A DNA stretch of 64,000 nucleotides from Variovorax paradoxus (GTDB lineage Bacteria; Pseudomonadota; Gammaproteobacteria; Burkholderiales; Burkholderiaceae_C), in assembly GCF_029919115.1 (NCBI RefSeq), contig NZ_CP123990.1, positions 992,001 through 1,056,000 of the forward strand, given 5' to 3'. Below, piece after piece: positions 52,063 through 60,245 of the stretch. Numbering within the stretch: the first letter of the stretch is position 1; every line of letters starts with the position of its first letter. The notes under the pieces were generated by a model. The model made no database searches. It saw only the letters and a program-made list of their open reading frames with translations, and had not been told where the DNA came from. Both the position numbers and the translations under genes were made by a program.

Positions 52063-52800
52063 ATGGCTTCAACCAACGTAGTCGGCATTCTGGGCGGCAT
52101 GGGCCCTGCCGCGGGGGCGGACTTCGTCCGTCTCTTCGTGCAGGCGTGCGCCCAGCAGATGCAGGCACGCGGGGAGCCGGTGCGTGACCAGTCTTTTCCG
52201 GAGCACTGGCTGGCGCAGGTGCCGGTGCCAGACCGCACCCATGCGCTGGGTTCGGCGGACAACGGTGCGCACCAGCCGCTGGAGCCGATGCTGCAGGCAC
52301 TGGGACGGCTGGCTGCGCTGGGCAGCCAGGCCGTGGCCATTGCCTGCAACACCGCGCATGCCTGGCATGCCCGGCTGCAGGAACGCTTTCCCCAGGTGGA
52401 ACTGCTGCACATGGCGCGCGAGGTGGCGCAGCATCTTGCCGCGCAAGGGGCGGGCAATGTGGCGCTGATGGCCACCGAGGGCACCTACCGCGTGCGTCTG
52501 TACGAGCAGGCGCTGGCCGAGGCGGGGCTCGATTGCCTTGTGCCGCTGCAGGAGGAACGCCGCACCATCACGCGCGGCATCTTCGACGGCGTGAAGGCCG
52601 GAAACATGCGGCTTGCCGAAGAATGTTTTTCGCAGGTGGCGCTGCGGCTCGCGGAACGCCACGGGCCGGTCACCATCATCATGGGCTGCACCGAGGTGCC
52701 GCTCGGACTGCAGGGCTCGGCCGCGGTTGCCGGGCTGGACCTGGTCGATCCGGCGCAGGTGCTGGCCGCCGCATTGGCCCGCCGCGCTTATCGCGACTGA
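52063..52800 (+). CDS. Aspartate/glutamate racemase family protein
   Basis: 245 residues. GILGGMGPAAGADF is the family opening, and the two cysteines used as acid/base pair in cofactor-independent racemases are in ACNTAHAW (about 95) and IMGCTEVPL (about 205). It would interconvert D- and L-aspartate or glutamate. It lies 18 bases after the binding-protein gene; with dadA nearby it suggests use of D- or L-acidic amino acids. Some family members racemise other substrates such as hydantoins, so the exact substrate is not fixed. Confidence 0.85.
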   Translation: MASTNVVGILGGMGPAAGADFVRLFVQACAQQMQARGEPVRDQSFPEHWLAQVPVPDRTHALGSADNGAHQPLEPMLQALGRLAALGSQAVAIACNTAHAWHARLQERFPQVELLHMAREVAQHLAAQGAGNVALMATEGTYRVRLYEQALAEAGLDCLVPLQEERRTITRGIFDGVKAGNMRLAEECFSQVALRLAERHGPVTIIMGCTEVPLGLQGSAAVAGLDLVDPAQVLAAALARRAYRD

Positions 52801-52942
52801 AGACTTTAGGTCACAAGCAACCCTGTTGGCATACAGCCGGTCGAATACGGGCTGGGCTGAATTCGCCTACATTGCGGCGTGCGTTTTCACGCATCCCCTT
52901 TTCACGTCCTTTCAGTCCGACGATTCCACTGGAGCCCTTCCC

Positions 52943-53842
52943 ATGTCCCTTCGCGATGACAGCCGTTCCGACTTCGATTCGCTTCGCCCCGGCGAGAGCA
53001 CAGAGCAGGGCGCCACGCGCCGCACCGCACTCAAGGCCGCCATCGGCGTGGGCTATGCGGCCGCCGTGATGCCGGTCATGGCACAGACCGCCATCAGCAC
53101 TTCGGCCGAAGGCCTGAAGGCCGGGCCCATCAAGTACACCGTCAACGGCTTCGAGGTGCCCGCCTATGCGGCGGCGCCGGCCGGCAAGACGGGCCTGCCG
53201 GTCATCCTGGTGATCCAGGAGATCTTCGGCGTGCATGAATACATTGCCGATACCTGCCGCCGCTTTGCGCAACTCGGCTACCTGGCCATTGCCCCCGAGC
53301 TTTATGCGCGGCAGGGCGATCCGCGCGGCTACACCGACATTCCCAAGCTGCAGGCCGACATCGTGAGCAAGGTGCCCGATGCGCAGGTCATGGCCGACCT
53401 GGACGGCGCGCTTGCGTATGCCGGGGCCAACGGCGGCAATGTTGCCAAGGCCGGCATTACCGGCTTCTGCTGGGGCGGCCGTATCGTGTGGCTCTATGCC
53501 GCCACCGGCAAGGTCAAGGCCGGCGTCGCATGGTACGGCCGGCTGGTCGGCCAGCCGGGCGAACTCACGCCCCGGCATCCCATCGACATTGCGGCCAACC
53601 TCCAGGCGCCCGTGCTCGGTTTGTACGGCGGAAAAGACCAGGGCATCCCGCTTGACACGGTTGATAAGATGAAAGCAGCGTTGGCAAATGGGACTCCGGC
53701 TGCCAAGGCTTCGAGCTTCGTCGTGTATCCCGAAGCAGGCCACGCGTTCCATGCCGACTACCGCCCCAGCTACGTGAAAAGCGCGGCCGAGGACGGATGG
53801 CAGCGAGCCACGGCCTGGTTCAAAGCCAATGGCGTCGTCTGA
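52943..53842 (+). CDS. Dienelactone hydrolase-family protein with Tat-type leader
   Basis: 299 residues. The leader has TRRTALKAAIGVGYAAAVMPVMAQ, fitting Tat export (about residues 28-52). The hydrolase part has QEIFGVHEY (catalytic-network Glu), GITGFCWGGRIVW (Cys nucleophile, about 176) and EAGHAFHADY (His). Exported DLH-family enzymes are usually esterases or lactonases rather than carboxymethylenebutenolidases, so the label is cautious. A terminator follows directly. Confidence 0.85.
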   Translation: MSLRDDSRSDFDSLRPGESTEQGATRRTALKAAIGVGYAAAVMPVMAQTAISTSAEGLKAGPIKYTVNGFEVPAYAAAPAGKTGLPVILVIQEIFGVHEYIADTCRRFAQLGYLAIAPELYARQGDPRGYTDIPKLQADIVSKVPDAQVMADLDGALAYAGANGGNVAKAGITGFCWGGRIVWLYAATGKVKAGVAWYGRLVGQPGELTPRHPIDIAANLQAPVLGLYGGKDQGIPLDTVDKMKAALANGTPAAKASSFVVYPEAGHAFHADYRPSYVKSAAEDGWQRATAWFKANGVV

Positions 53843-53868
53843 CGACGGCCTGTAGCCACTCACCGCCG

Positions 53869-53898
53869 AAGGCCGTCCACGTGACGGCCTTTCTCTTT
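53869..53898 (+). terminator. Intrinsic terminator after the dienelactone hydrolase gene
   Basis: AAGGCCGTC-CACGT-GACGGCCTT, a perfect 9-bp stem with a 5-base loop, followed by TCTCTTTG. It starts 27 bases past the stop. Confidence 0.8.
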
Positions 53899-53947
53899 GT
53901 ATGAACGTTGTCGGGCATCGATGCCCACCGAAATTGCGCAAGCAGCT

Positions 53948-54919
53948 ATGAATTTGATAGTGATCATTGCGGCGACCCTGGTTGCCGGCATCGGAAGCGT
54001 ATGGCTCGCGGCCCTGCTCTTGCGCGTGGGCGTGCGCAGCGGATCGGGCGGGGTGAATTCGCAGCACTTGTTGAGCCTGGCTGCGGGGGCGCTGCTTGCC
54101 ACTGCCTTCATGCATCTGCTGCCCGAAGCCTTCGAAAGCCGCATCGAACCGGCGCTGCTCTTCGGCGTGCTGCTGTTCGGCCTGGTGTTCTTCTTTTTGC
54201 TCGATAAAGCCGAGCTCTGGCACCACGGGCACGAGCATCACCACGGTAGCCCGGCGCCGGGGCCGGTCGCCGCAGGGCACAAGGCGGACCACGCGCACGA
54301 TCATGCCCATGGCCACGCCCACAACCATGGCCACGGCGACCACGGCCACTCGCACAGCCGCGCGCCTCACGGGCGCGGCGGCTGGGCCGTGCTCACCGGC
54401 GACAGCGTGCACTGCTTCGGCGACGGCATCCTGATTGCATCCGCCTTCATCGCGGACATGCGCCTTGGCTTGGTAGCCGCCATTGCGGTGCTCGCGCACG
54501 AAGTTCCGCATCACATCGGAGACCTCGTGGTGCTGCGCCAGAGTTCGGCCAACCAGCGGGCGGCGCTGGTCAAGGTGTCGCTCGCCGGCACCATGACCAT
54601 GCTCGGCGGCATCGTCGGATGGTGGCTCGTCGACCAGCTGCACGGATGGTTGCCGTACTTCCTGGTGCTGGCCAGCAGCAGCTTTGTCTATGTGGCACTG
54701 GCCGACCTGATTCCACAACTGCAGAAGCGCTTGCCCGCGCGGCAGACCGCGGCGCAGATCGCCTGGCTTGTGGTGGGCATTGCGCTCGTCACGCTTGTGA
54801 GCCGGCTTGCACACGGCGAGCACGATCATGGCCACTCGGATCACGGCCACTCGGAACACGGCCACGCCGATCACGGCCATGCGCACGAAGGCGAAGCGGC
54901 CCCGGCGCACAAGGACTGA
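53948..54919 (+). CDS. ZIP-family metal cation transporter
   Basis: 323 residues with about eight membrane segments. A long His/Asp-rich cytoplasmic loop (about 98-140) and a His-rich C-terminus (GEHDHGHSDHGHSEHGHADH) would bind zinc or related cations. The ZIP core has VHCFGDGILIASAF and the metal motif LAHEVPHHIGDLVVL in segments 4-5. The ATG at 53948 sits inside a small inverted repeat; ATG 53921 in frame is a possible alternative. Likely imports Zn2+ or another divalent ion. Confidence 0.9.
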   Translation: MNLIVIIAATLVAGIGSVWLAALLLRVGVRSGSGGVNSQHLLSLAAGALLATAFMHLLPEAFESRIEPALLFGVLLFGLVFFFLLDKAELWHHGHEHHHGSPAPGPVAAGHKADHAHDHAHGHAHNHGHGDHGHSHSRAPHGRGGWAVLTGDSVHCFGDGILIASAFIADMRLGLVAAIAVLAHEVPHHIGDLVVLRQSSANQRAALVKVSLAGTMTMLGGIVGWWLVDQLHGWLPYFLVLASSSFVYVALADLIPQLQKRLPARQTAAQIAWLVVGIALVTLVSRLAHGEHDHGHSDHGHSEHGHADHGHAHEGEAAPAHKD

Positions 54920-55049
54920 GTTGCGCGAGGGCGATGGATACGTTCCGAAACCGACGCTGTTCCGGGGAATTGACGCACGGCACCCGAAAGAGGTGCAACA
55001 TCGGGGGTCTGACGAATGTTTCGCCTATCTCATCGCCGAGGAACCGATC

Positions 55050-55262
55050 ATGAACAACGTCGACGCCAAGAAGCGCCCCGCACCGCCATCGCCCGAAGAT
55101 GACGACGACGATTCGCCCGTCGACGACTTCGAAGAATCGGAATCCGAAGCCGACGACGACCTGTCGGGGACCGGCATCGACCTGACGGACGCCAGCGAGC
55201 TCGATGCCGACAACGTGCCCGCAGACGAAGAGTTTGCGCGGGTGATGAACGCGCCCGACTAG
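55050..55262 (+). CDS. Short acidic protein, 70 residues
   Basis: Not recognised. The protein is extremely acidic: long Asp/Glu runs (EDDDDDSPVDDFEESESEADDD, described here only by composition) follow a short basic start MNNVDAKKRPAP. No hydrophobic segment or cysteine. Such proteins are often disordered and interact with basic partners. The start has no convincing ribosome binding site. A 130-base gap with no clear gene lies upstream. Confidence 0.55.
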   Translation: MNNVDAKKRPAPPSPEDDDDDSPVDDFEESESEADDDLSGTGIDLTDASELDADNVPADEEFARVMNAPD

Positions 55263-55315
55263 GCCGCTTTGAACCAGCTCTCTCCAGCCATCCAGCCTTT
55301 CGCTACCCGGCTATT

Positions 55316-56467
55316 TCAGTTGACGCGCAAGCGCTGCGGCCCGAGCATTTCGGCCGTGAGCCCAAAGCTCGCAATGCGCTGCGGCACCGGCAATCCGCGT
55401 GCGAGTGCCGCACAGGCCTCGCCCATGGCCGGCGAAGTCTGGATGCCGTAACCCCCTTGCGCTGCCAGCCAGAAGAAGCCGGGCGCCTGGGGCTCGAAGC
55501 CGCCCACCAGGTCGCCATCGGCCACGAAGGAGCGCAGGCCGGCCCATGTGCGGGTGGGGCGGCGAATGGTGAGCGTGGTGGCTTCCTCGATGCGGTGGAT
55601 GGCAAAGGCGACGTCCAGTTCTTCGGGCTGCACGTCCTGCGGCTCGACCGGATCGGCGTTGGCCGGCGAGCCGAGCAGCATGCCGGCGTCGGGCTTGATG
55701 TACCAGCCCTCATCCGCGCTGAACACCATGGGCCAGTGGGCGACGTTGCAGCCTTCGGGCGGTGCGAAGATGAACGCCGAGCGCCGGCGCGGCTCGATGC
55801 CGATGGGCCGCACGTCCGCCAGTTGCGCAATGGTGTCGACCCACGCGCCCGCCGCATTGATGACCACCGGCGCTTCGTAGACCACGTCGCCCGCCGTCAC
55901 GCGCCAGTGGTCGCCCACTCGTTCGAGCGCCGTCACGCCGGCGTCGCACACCAGCTTGCCGCCGGCCTGCCGCATGCCGCGCAGGTAGCCCTGGTGAATG
56001 GCGTGCACGTCCATGTCGGAAGCATCGGGCTCATAGACGCCGCCTGCCACTTGTTCGGGCCGCAGCGCCGGCACCATCTCGATGGCTTCTTCGCTGCTGA
56101 GGCGCTTTGCGCCTGTGTTCATCGCGCGCAGCACTTCCCAGTGGGCCTCGAGTTCGGCCACGTGCTCTGCGTCGGCCACCATCAAGGCACCGCGTGGCGT
56201 GAGCAGCGGATGCTCGGCAAAACCTTCGGGCGGATGTTCGAGAAACGCACGGCTTGCCATGGTGAGCGCGCGGACCTGCGCCGTGCCGTAGCTTTCCATG
56301 AAGAGCGCGGCCGAGCGGCCGGTGGAGTGATAGCCGGGCTGGGCTTCGCGCTCGAGCAGGATCACGCGGGCATGCGGCGCAAGCCAGTAAGCCACCGAGG
56401 CGCCGGCAATGCCGCCGCCAATCACGAGATAGTCGGCCGCAACGGGCGCTGGTGTGTTCGAAGTCAT
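55316..56467 (-). CDS. FAD-dependent oxidoreductase (DAO family), PuuB/glycine-oxidase-like
   Basis: 383 residues. FAD fold VIGGGIAGASVAYWLAPHARVILLE at the N-terminus, then the typical YHSTGRSAALFMESYG, and INAAGAWVDTIAQLADV and FFWLAAQGGYGIQTSPAMGEACA near the C-terminus. This subgroup oxidises small amino compounds. It is divergent from an XRE-cupin regulator gene, with palindromic operators between, and the one closest lies 19 bases before its start, so control by that regulator is likely. Confidence 0.87.
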   Translation of the reverse strand: MTSNTPAPVAADYLVIGGGIAGASVAYWLAPHARVILLEREAQPGYHSTGRSAALFMESYGTAQVRALTMASRAFLEHPPEGFAEHPLLTPRGALMVADAEHVAELEAHWEVLRAMNTGAKRLSSEEAIEMVPALRPEQVAGGVYEPDASDMDVHAIHQGYLRGMRQAGGKLVCDAGVTALERVGDHWRVTAGDVVYEAPVVINAAGAWVDTIAQLADVRPIGIEPRRRSAFIFAPPEGCNVAHWPMVFSADEGWYIKPDAGMLLGSPANADPVEPQDVQPEELDVAFAIHRIEEATTLTIRRPTRTWAGLRSFVADGDLVGGFEPQAPGFFWLAAQGGYGIQTSPAMGEACAALARGLPVPQRIASFGLTAEMLGPQRLRVN

Positions 56468-56485
56468 GGCTGAAAGTGTAGGTAG

Positions 56486-56585
56486 AAATTTGCGTATACG
56501 CAAATTTATTCGGGCGGGCCAATTCAGTAGCAACGTGCACCGTGCCGGTGGAATTTGCGTCCACGCAATTTGCGAATACGCAATT
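56486..56585. promoter_or_regulatory. Array of palindromic operators between the FAD oxidase and the XRE-cupin gene
   Basis: Site 1 (56486-56507): AAATTTGCGTA followed at once by its exact complement TACGCAAATTT, a perfect 22-bp palindrome 18 bases before the oxidase ATG. Site 2 (56552-56570): AATTTGCGTCCACGCAATT. Site 3 (56567-56585): AATTTGCGAATACGCAATT. All share ATTTGCG-N4-CGCAA(A)T. Sites 2 and 3 overlap by four bases and lie 99-84 bases before the regulator start. Confidence 0.8.
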
Positions 56586-56668
56586 CACGAAACCGAAAGC
56601 GAGAGCCTGGGCCGGGAATCGGACATTGCACTGGCAGAATCGTGCTGCACTACAAGAGAGAGCCAAGC

Positions 56669-57382
56669 GTGAATCCACACACGGGCACCAAGCCGGGGAC
56701 CAAGCCCAGGGGCGAGCAGCAGCCCACGCTCGACCGCACCACCTTCGGCAATCGGCTGCGCACCGCACGCAAGCGTTTCGGCTGGACGCTGGCACAACTG
56801 GCCGAGCGTTCGGGCGTGTCGATCACCACCATTTCGCGCGCGGAACGCGGGCAACTCGCGCTCGGGTACGAAAACTTCACCGCGCTCGGCCGCGCGCTCG
56901 AAATGGACATGAACGCGATGTTCGCGGGTGCCGGCATCAAGCCAGCGCAACTCGATGGACCGGTGGTCACGCGCGCGGGCAAGGGCGTGGTGTATCGCGG
57001 CCTTTCAATCGCCTACGAGTTCCTGGGCACCACGGCCGCGGGCAAGCAGATGAGCCCGATCGTCGGCACCGTGCACGCACGGCGCATCCATGGCCCCGAA
57101 GACTTCGTGAGGCACGCGGGAGAAGAGTTCGCCTATGTGCTTTCGGGAGAAATCGAAGTGCACTTCGACAACGGCAAGGTCGTGCGCCTTGCACGCGGCG
57201 ACTCGCTGTACTTCGACAGCCGCATCGGCCACGCCTATGTGAGCGTGAGCCGCCAGCTCGCAAGGATCGTGGGCATGACCACGGCGGAAAGCGGGCACAT
57301 GAAGTCGGCGCGCGAGGCGTCGGAGCCGAAGCCGGTGCGCAAGGCCGCGGCAAAGAAGCTCCGCGGCAGCAGGAAGGAATGA
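56669..57382 (+). CDS. XRE-family regulator with C-terminal cupin domain
   Basis: 237 residues, GTG start with AGAGAG upstream. HTH_3 domain FGNRLRTARKRFGWTLAQLAERSGVSITTISRAERGQLALGYENFTALGRALEMD (about 29-85), then a cupin_2 barrel (HAGEEFAYVLSGEIEVHFDNGKVVRLARGDSLYFDSRIGHAY) and a basic tail rich in Lys/Arg (about 212-237). The group includes PuuR-like repressors of amine and amino acid catabolism. Operators in the divergent promoter region fit self-control and control of the oxidase. It may bind the substrate through the cupin. Confidence 0.88.
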   Translation: MNPHTGTKPGTKPRGEQQPTLDRTTFGNRLRTARKRFGWTLAQLAERSGVSITTISRAERGQLALGYENFTALGRALEMDMNAMFAGAGIKPAQLDGPVVTRAGKGVVYRGLSIAYEFLGTTAAGKQMSPIVGTVHARRIHGPEDFVRHAGEEFAYVLSGEIEVHFDNGKVVRLARGDSLYFDSRIGHAYVSVSRQLARIVGMTTAESGHMKSAREASEPKPVRKAAAKKLRGSRKE

Positions 57383-57403
57383 AAGAACGCCTCTTGCAGG
57401 GTG

Positions 57404-57433
57404 TTGACTGCGGCGCGGCGCCAACGCTATAGT
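57404..57433 (+). promoter_or_regulatory. Sigma-70-like promoter before the MFS gene
   Basis: TTGACT (57404-57409), 18 bases, TATAGT (57428-57433). Transcription would begin about 105 bases before the MFS start at 57547. Confidence 0.65.
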
Positions 57434-57546
57434 CGCGGCCGCAGTCGCTCCCATGGCACTGCCGTAAGCGTTACCGTCATCCAACGCGTCCTTTGTCGAG
57501 AGGATCCCAGCAGGGAGTATCTCGATCCATAAAGACGCGCCTTGGC

Positions 57547-58749
57547 ATGACATCACTTTTCTCATCCGCTTCCGTTCGCCCGCTCGAGACCCCTTCTGCT
57601 TTCAAGGGGCTCGCCCCGGTGGTACTGGCGGTCTTCCTCGGATTCCTTGCAATCAGCGTTCCCCTGGCCGCGCTCGCCCTCGAGGTGCGCGACCACCTGG
57701 GATTCGGCGCGGCCACCGTGGGCTGGGCCATCGGCCTCCAGTCGCTCGCCACCTTGCTGACCCGGCACCAGGCCGGAACGCTCTGCGACCAGCGCGGGCC
57801 GCGCGCCGCCGTGATTCTGGGCCTTCCCCTGGCCGCCTGTTCGGGGCTGGCCTATGGCCTGTCGAGCGCCTTGCCCATCGACCCTCTGGGGAAGCTTGCC
57901 GTCCTGCTGTTGGGGCGGCTGGTGGCGGGGCTTGGCGAAAGCCTGTTTCTCACCGGCTTGATGAGCTGGGGCATTGCGCGCGTGGGCGCCGCTCGCACCG
58001 GCAAAGTCATGTCGTGGACGGGCATCGCTATCTACGCTGCGCTCGGGCTCGGCGCGCCGCTCGGGCTGGCCGTGCAGGCGTCGTACGGCTTCGGCGGCGT
58101 GGGCGTGGTTGCGCTGCTGGCGCCGATGTTGGCCTGGATCATCGCAGTGCGCCTTCCGGCCGTGGCCGCGGCGGGCGGACAACGCGTGCCCTTCCATCGC
58201 GTGCTTGGACTGATCTGGCGGCCGGGCCTCGTGCTCGCACTGGCGACGGTGCCCTATGCCGCGATGGCAGCCTTCCTGACGCTCGACTACGCCGCCCATG
58301 GCTGGCCGAATGCCGGCACGGCGCTGCTCGGCTTCGGTGCCGCCTATGTCTTCGTGCGGCTGGTCGGCTCGGGCCTGCCGGACCGCTTCGGCGCGACGCG
58401 CGTGGCCGTGGGGTCATTGATTTTCGAGACCGTCGGGCAGGTGCTCGTCTGGCGGGCCTCCACGCCCGCAATGGCGGTGGGGGGAGCAACGCTGACTGGG
58501 CTGGGCTTTTCGCTCGTGTTTCCGGCAATGGGTGTGTTGGCGACCCGGTCGGTGCCGCCACAGCAGCGCGGCCGCGCGGTAGGCAACTTCATCGCGTTTG
58601 CGGACATCGCAATGGGAGTGACAGGGCCCGCAGTCGGCCTTGCGACGCAGTGGTTCGGCATCACGGCGGCGTTTCTCGTGGGGGCCGGCGCAACCTGTGC
58701 CGCCCTGTGCCTGCTGCCTGTCCTGCGGCTCGGCCGCGGCAGCGATTGA
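57547..58749 (+). CDS. MFS transporter, YfcJ/YhhS-like
   Basis: 400 residues with about 12 membrane segments. It begins with GLAPVVLAVFLGFLAISVPLAALALEVRDHLGFG and has the family-typical TRHQAGTLCDQRGPRAAVILG loop (motif A variant) and GLGESLFLTGLMSWGIARVG. Closest-looking group is the YfcJ/YhhS family of exporters with unknown substrates. It is 165 bases after the XRE-cupin gene with its own promoter. Confidence 0.85.
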   Translation: MTSLFSSASVRPLETPSAFKGLAPVVLAVFLGFLAISVPLAALALEVRDHLGFGAATVGWAIGLQSLATLLTRHQAGTLCDQRGPRAAVILGLPLAACSGLAYGLSSALPIDPLGKLAVLLLGRLVAGLGESLFLTGLMSWGIARVGAARTGKVMSWTGIAIYAALGLGAPLGLAVQASYGFGGVGVVALLAPMLAWIIAVRLPAVAAAGGQRVPFHRVLGLIWRPGLVLALATVPYAAMAAFLTLDYAAHGWPNAGTALLGFGAAYVFVRLVGSGLPDRFGATRVAVGSLIFETVGQVLVWRASTPAMAVGGATLTGLGFSLVFPAMGVLATRSVPPQQRGRAVGNFIAFADIAMGVTGPAVGLATQWFGITAAFLVGAGATCAALCLLPVLRLGRGSD

Positions 58750-58904
58750 CGCTGCGAACCCTGTTGCACACGGCCAACCATATGCGCGGTCCGGCGCCTG
58801 CCGGCCATTCCGCCCGCGCCACGGCACTGTCGCCAATTTGCAGCGCGGCGGGCTTCGGCTCGATATGCTGGCGCCCGCCATCCACTCCAACAAAGAGAAC
58901 CTTC

Positions 58905-60176
58905 ATGACAGTTCGCTCTTCGTCTTTCTTTGCCCTGCGCGCCATTGCACTGGCCTCGAGCCTCGTGCTCGGCGCGGTTGCCGCGGTGCATGCCGCGCCC
59001 GATGCAAAGCTGCTTGCCGCCGCCGAAAAGGCCCAGCCAGCGGTGATCGACAACCTCAAGGAAATGGTGCTGATCGAATCGGGCAGCCTCAATGTCGATG
59101 GCCTGCTCAAGATGGCCGACGTGGTGGAGGGGCGCCTGAAGGCTGCCGGCTTCAAGACCGAGCGGCGCAAGGCCGCAGCCGGAGCGGGCGCCGATCTCGT
59201 CATCGGCACCATCAAGGGAACCGGCAAGCGCAAGATCATGCTGCAGGGCCACATGGACACGGTGTACGCCGCCGGCATCCTGAACAGCCAGCCCTACAAG
59301 GTGGACGGCAATCGGATCTACGGCCCAGGCATTGCGGACGACAAGGGCGGGCTGGCGGTCATGCTGGCGTCGCTGAAAATCCTCGCCGATGCGGGCTGGC
59401 GCGACTACGACACGCTCACGGTACTCATGAACCCCGACGAGGAAGTGGGCTCGGTGGGCTCCGGTGAAATCATCGCGGCCATGGCCGACCAGCACGACAC
59501 GGTGCTGTCGTTCGAGCCCACCGCGGCCAAGTCGGTGGCCAAGGGCGAATCGCTGCTGCTGGGCGCTGCCGGCATCGCGCAGGCCACGCTCGAAGTGAAG
59601 GGCCGTGCGTCGCACGCGGGTGCCGCACCCGAGCTGGGGCGCAACGCGCTGTACGAGCTGTCGTACCAGCTGCTGCAGACCCGGGACGTGGCCAAGGACA
59701 TTCCCGGCGTGGCGCTCAACTGGACCGTGGCGCGTGCCACCGGCCCGATCAACCAGATCACCGAGAAGGCGCAGGCGCTCGGCGACATCCGCATCACGCA
59801 GCCCGGCGCCGAGAAGAAGCTCGAGGCCGCCCTGCAGGCGAAGCTCGCGAGCGGAAAGCTTGTGCCCGACACCGAGACCACGCTCAAGGTGGAAGTGGGT
59901 CGCCCGGCTTTCGTCGCGGGCGAGAAGGGCCGGGCGCTGGCCGAGAAGGCCCAGGCCATCTACAAGGAAATCGACCGCGAGCTCGCGCTCACGCCAATGA
60001 CCGGCGGCGGCACCGATGCAGGCTATGCGGGCCGCTCCGGCAAGGCCACCGTGGTCGAGAGCTTCGGCTTGGCGGGCTTCGGCTATCACGCGCGCGACGA
60101 ATACATCGAGGTCGACTCGATCGTGCCGCGCCTCTATCTCGTTACCCGGCTGCTGACCGAAATCGGCAAGCAGTAG
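58905..60176 (+). CDS. Secreted M20 carboxypeptidase, glucarpidase (CPG2)-like, copy 2
   Basis: 423 residues with a signal peptide (about 1-30). It follows carboxypeptidase G2 closely: AQPAVIDNLKEMVLIESGS, HMDTVYAAGIL, YGPGIADDKGG, NPDEEVGSVGS, MTGGGTDAGYA, FGLAGFGYHARDEYIEVDSI. All zinc ligands are present. Releases glutamate from folate-type or other N-acylglutamate compounds outside the cytoplasm. It is a diverged paralogue of the enzyme at 47471, 11 kb away, and lies 155 bases after an MFS gene. Confidence 0.9.
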   Translation: MTVRSSSFFALRAIALASSLVLGAVAAVHAAPDAKLLAAAEKAQPAVIDNLKEMVLIESGSLNVDGLLKMADVVEGRLKAAGFKTERRKAAAGAGADLVIGTIKGTGKRKIMLQGHMDTVYAAGILNSQPYKVDGNRIYGPGIADDKGGLAVMLASLKILADAGWRDYDTLTVLMNPDEEVGSVGSGEIIAAMADQHDTVLSFEPTAAKSVAKGESLLLGAAGIAQATLEVKGRASHAGAAPELGRNALYELSYQLLQTRDVAKDIPGVALNWTVARATGPINQITEKAQALGDIRITQPGAEKKLEAALQAKLASGKLVPDTETTLKVEVGRPAFVAGEKGRALAEKAQAIYKEIDRELALTPMTGGGTDAGYAGRSGKATVVESFGLAGFGYHARDEYIEVDSIVPRLYLVTRLLTEIGKQ

Positions 60177-60245
60177 CGGCATGCCGCTTGCGCCGCCGAC
60201 GACCACGCCCGCGCGCATCGTCGATGCGGCGGTCTGTGCCGGTAT

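Noticed and set aside
57463-57473. GTAAGCGTTAC as a LacI-type operator upstream of the MFS gene
   Set aside because: The arms are complementary only in the outer four bases and there is no LacI-family gene nearby.
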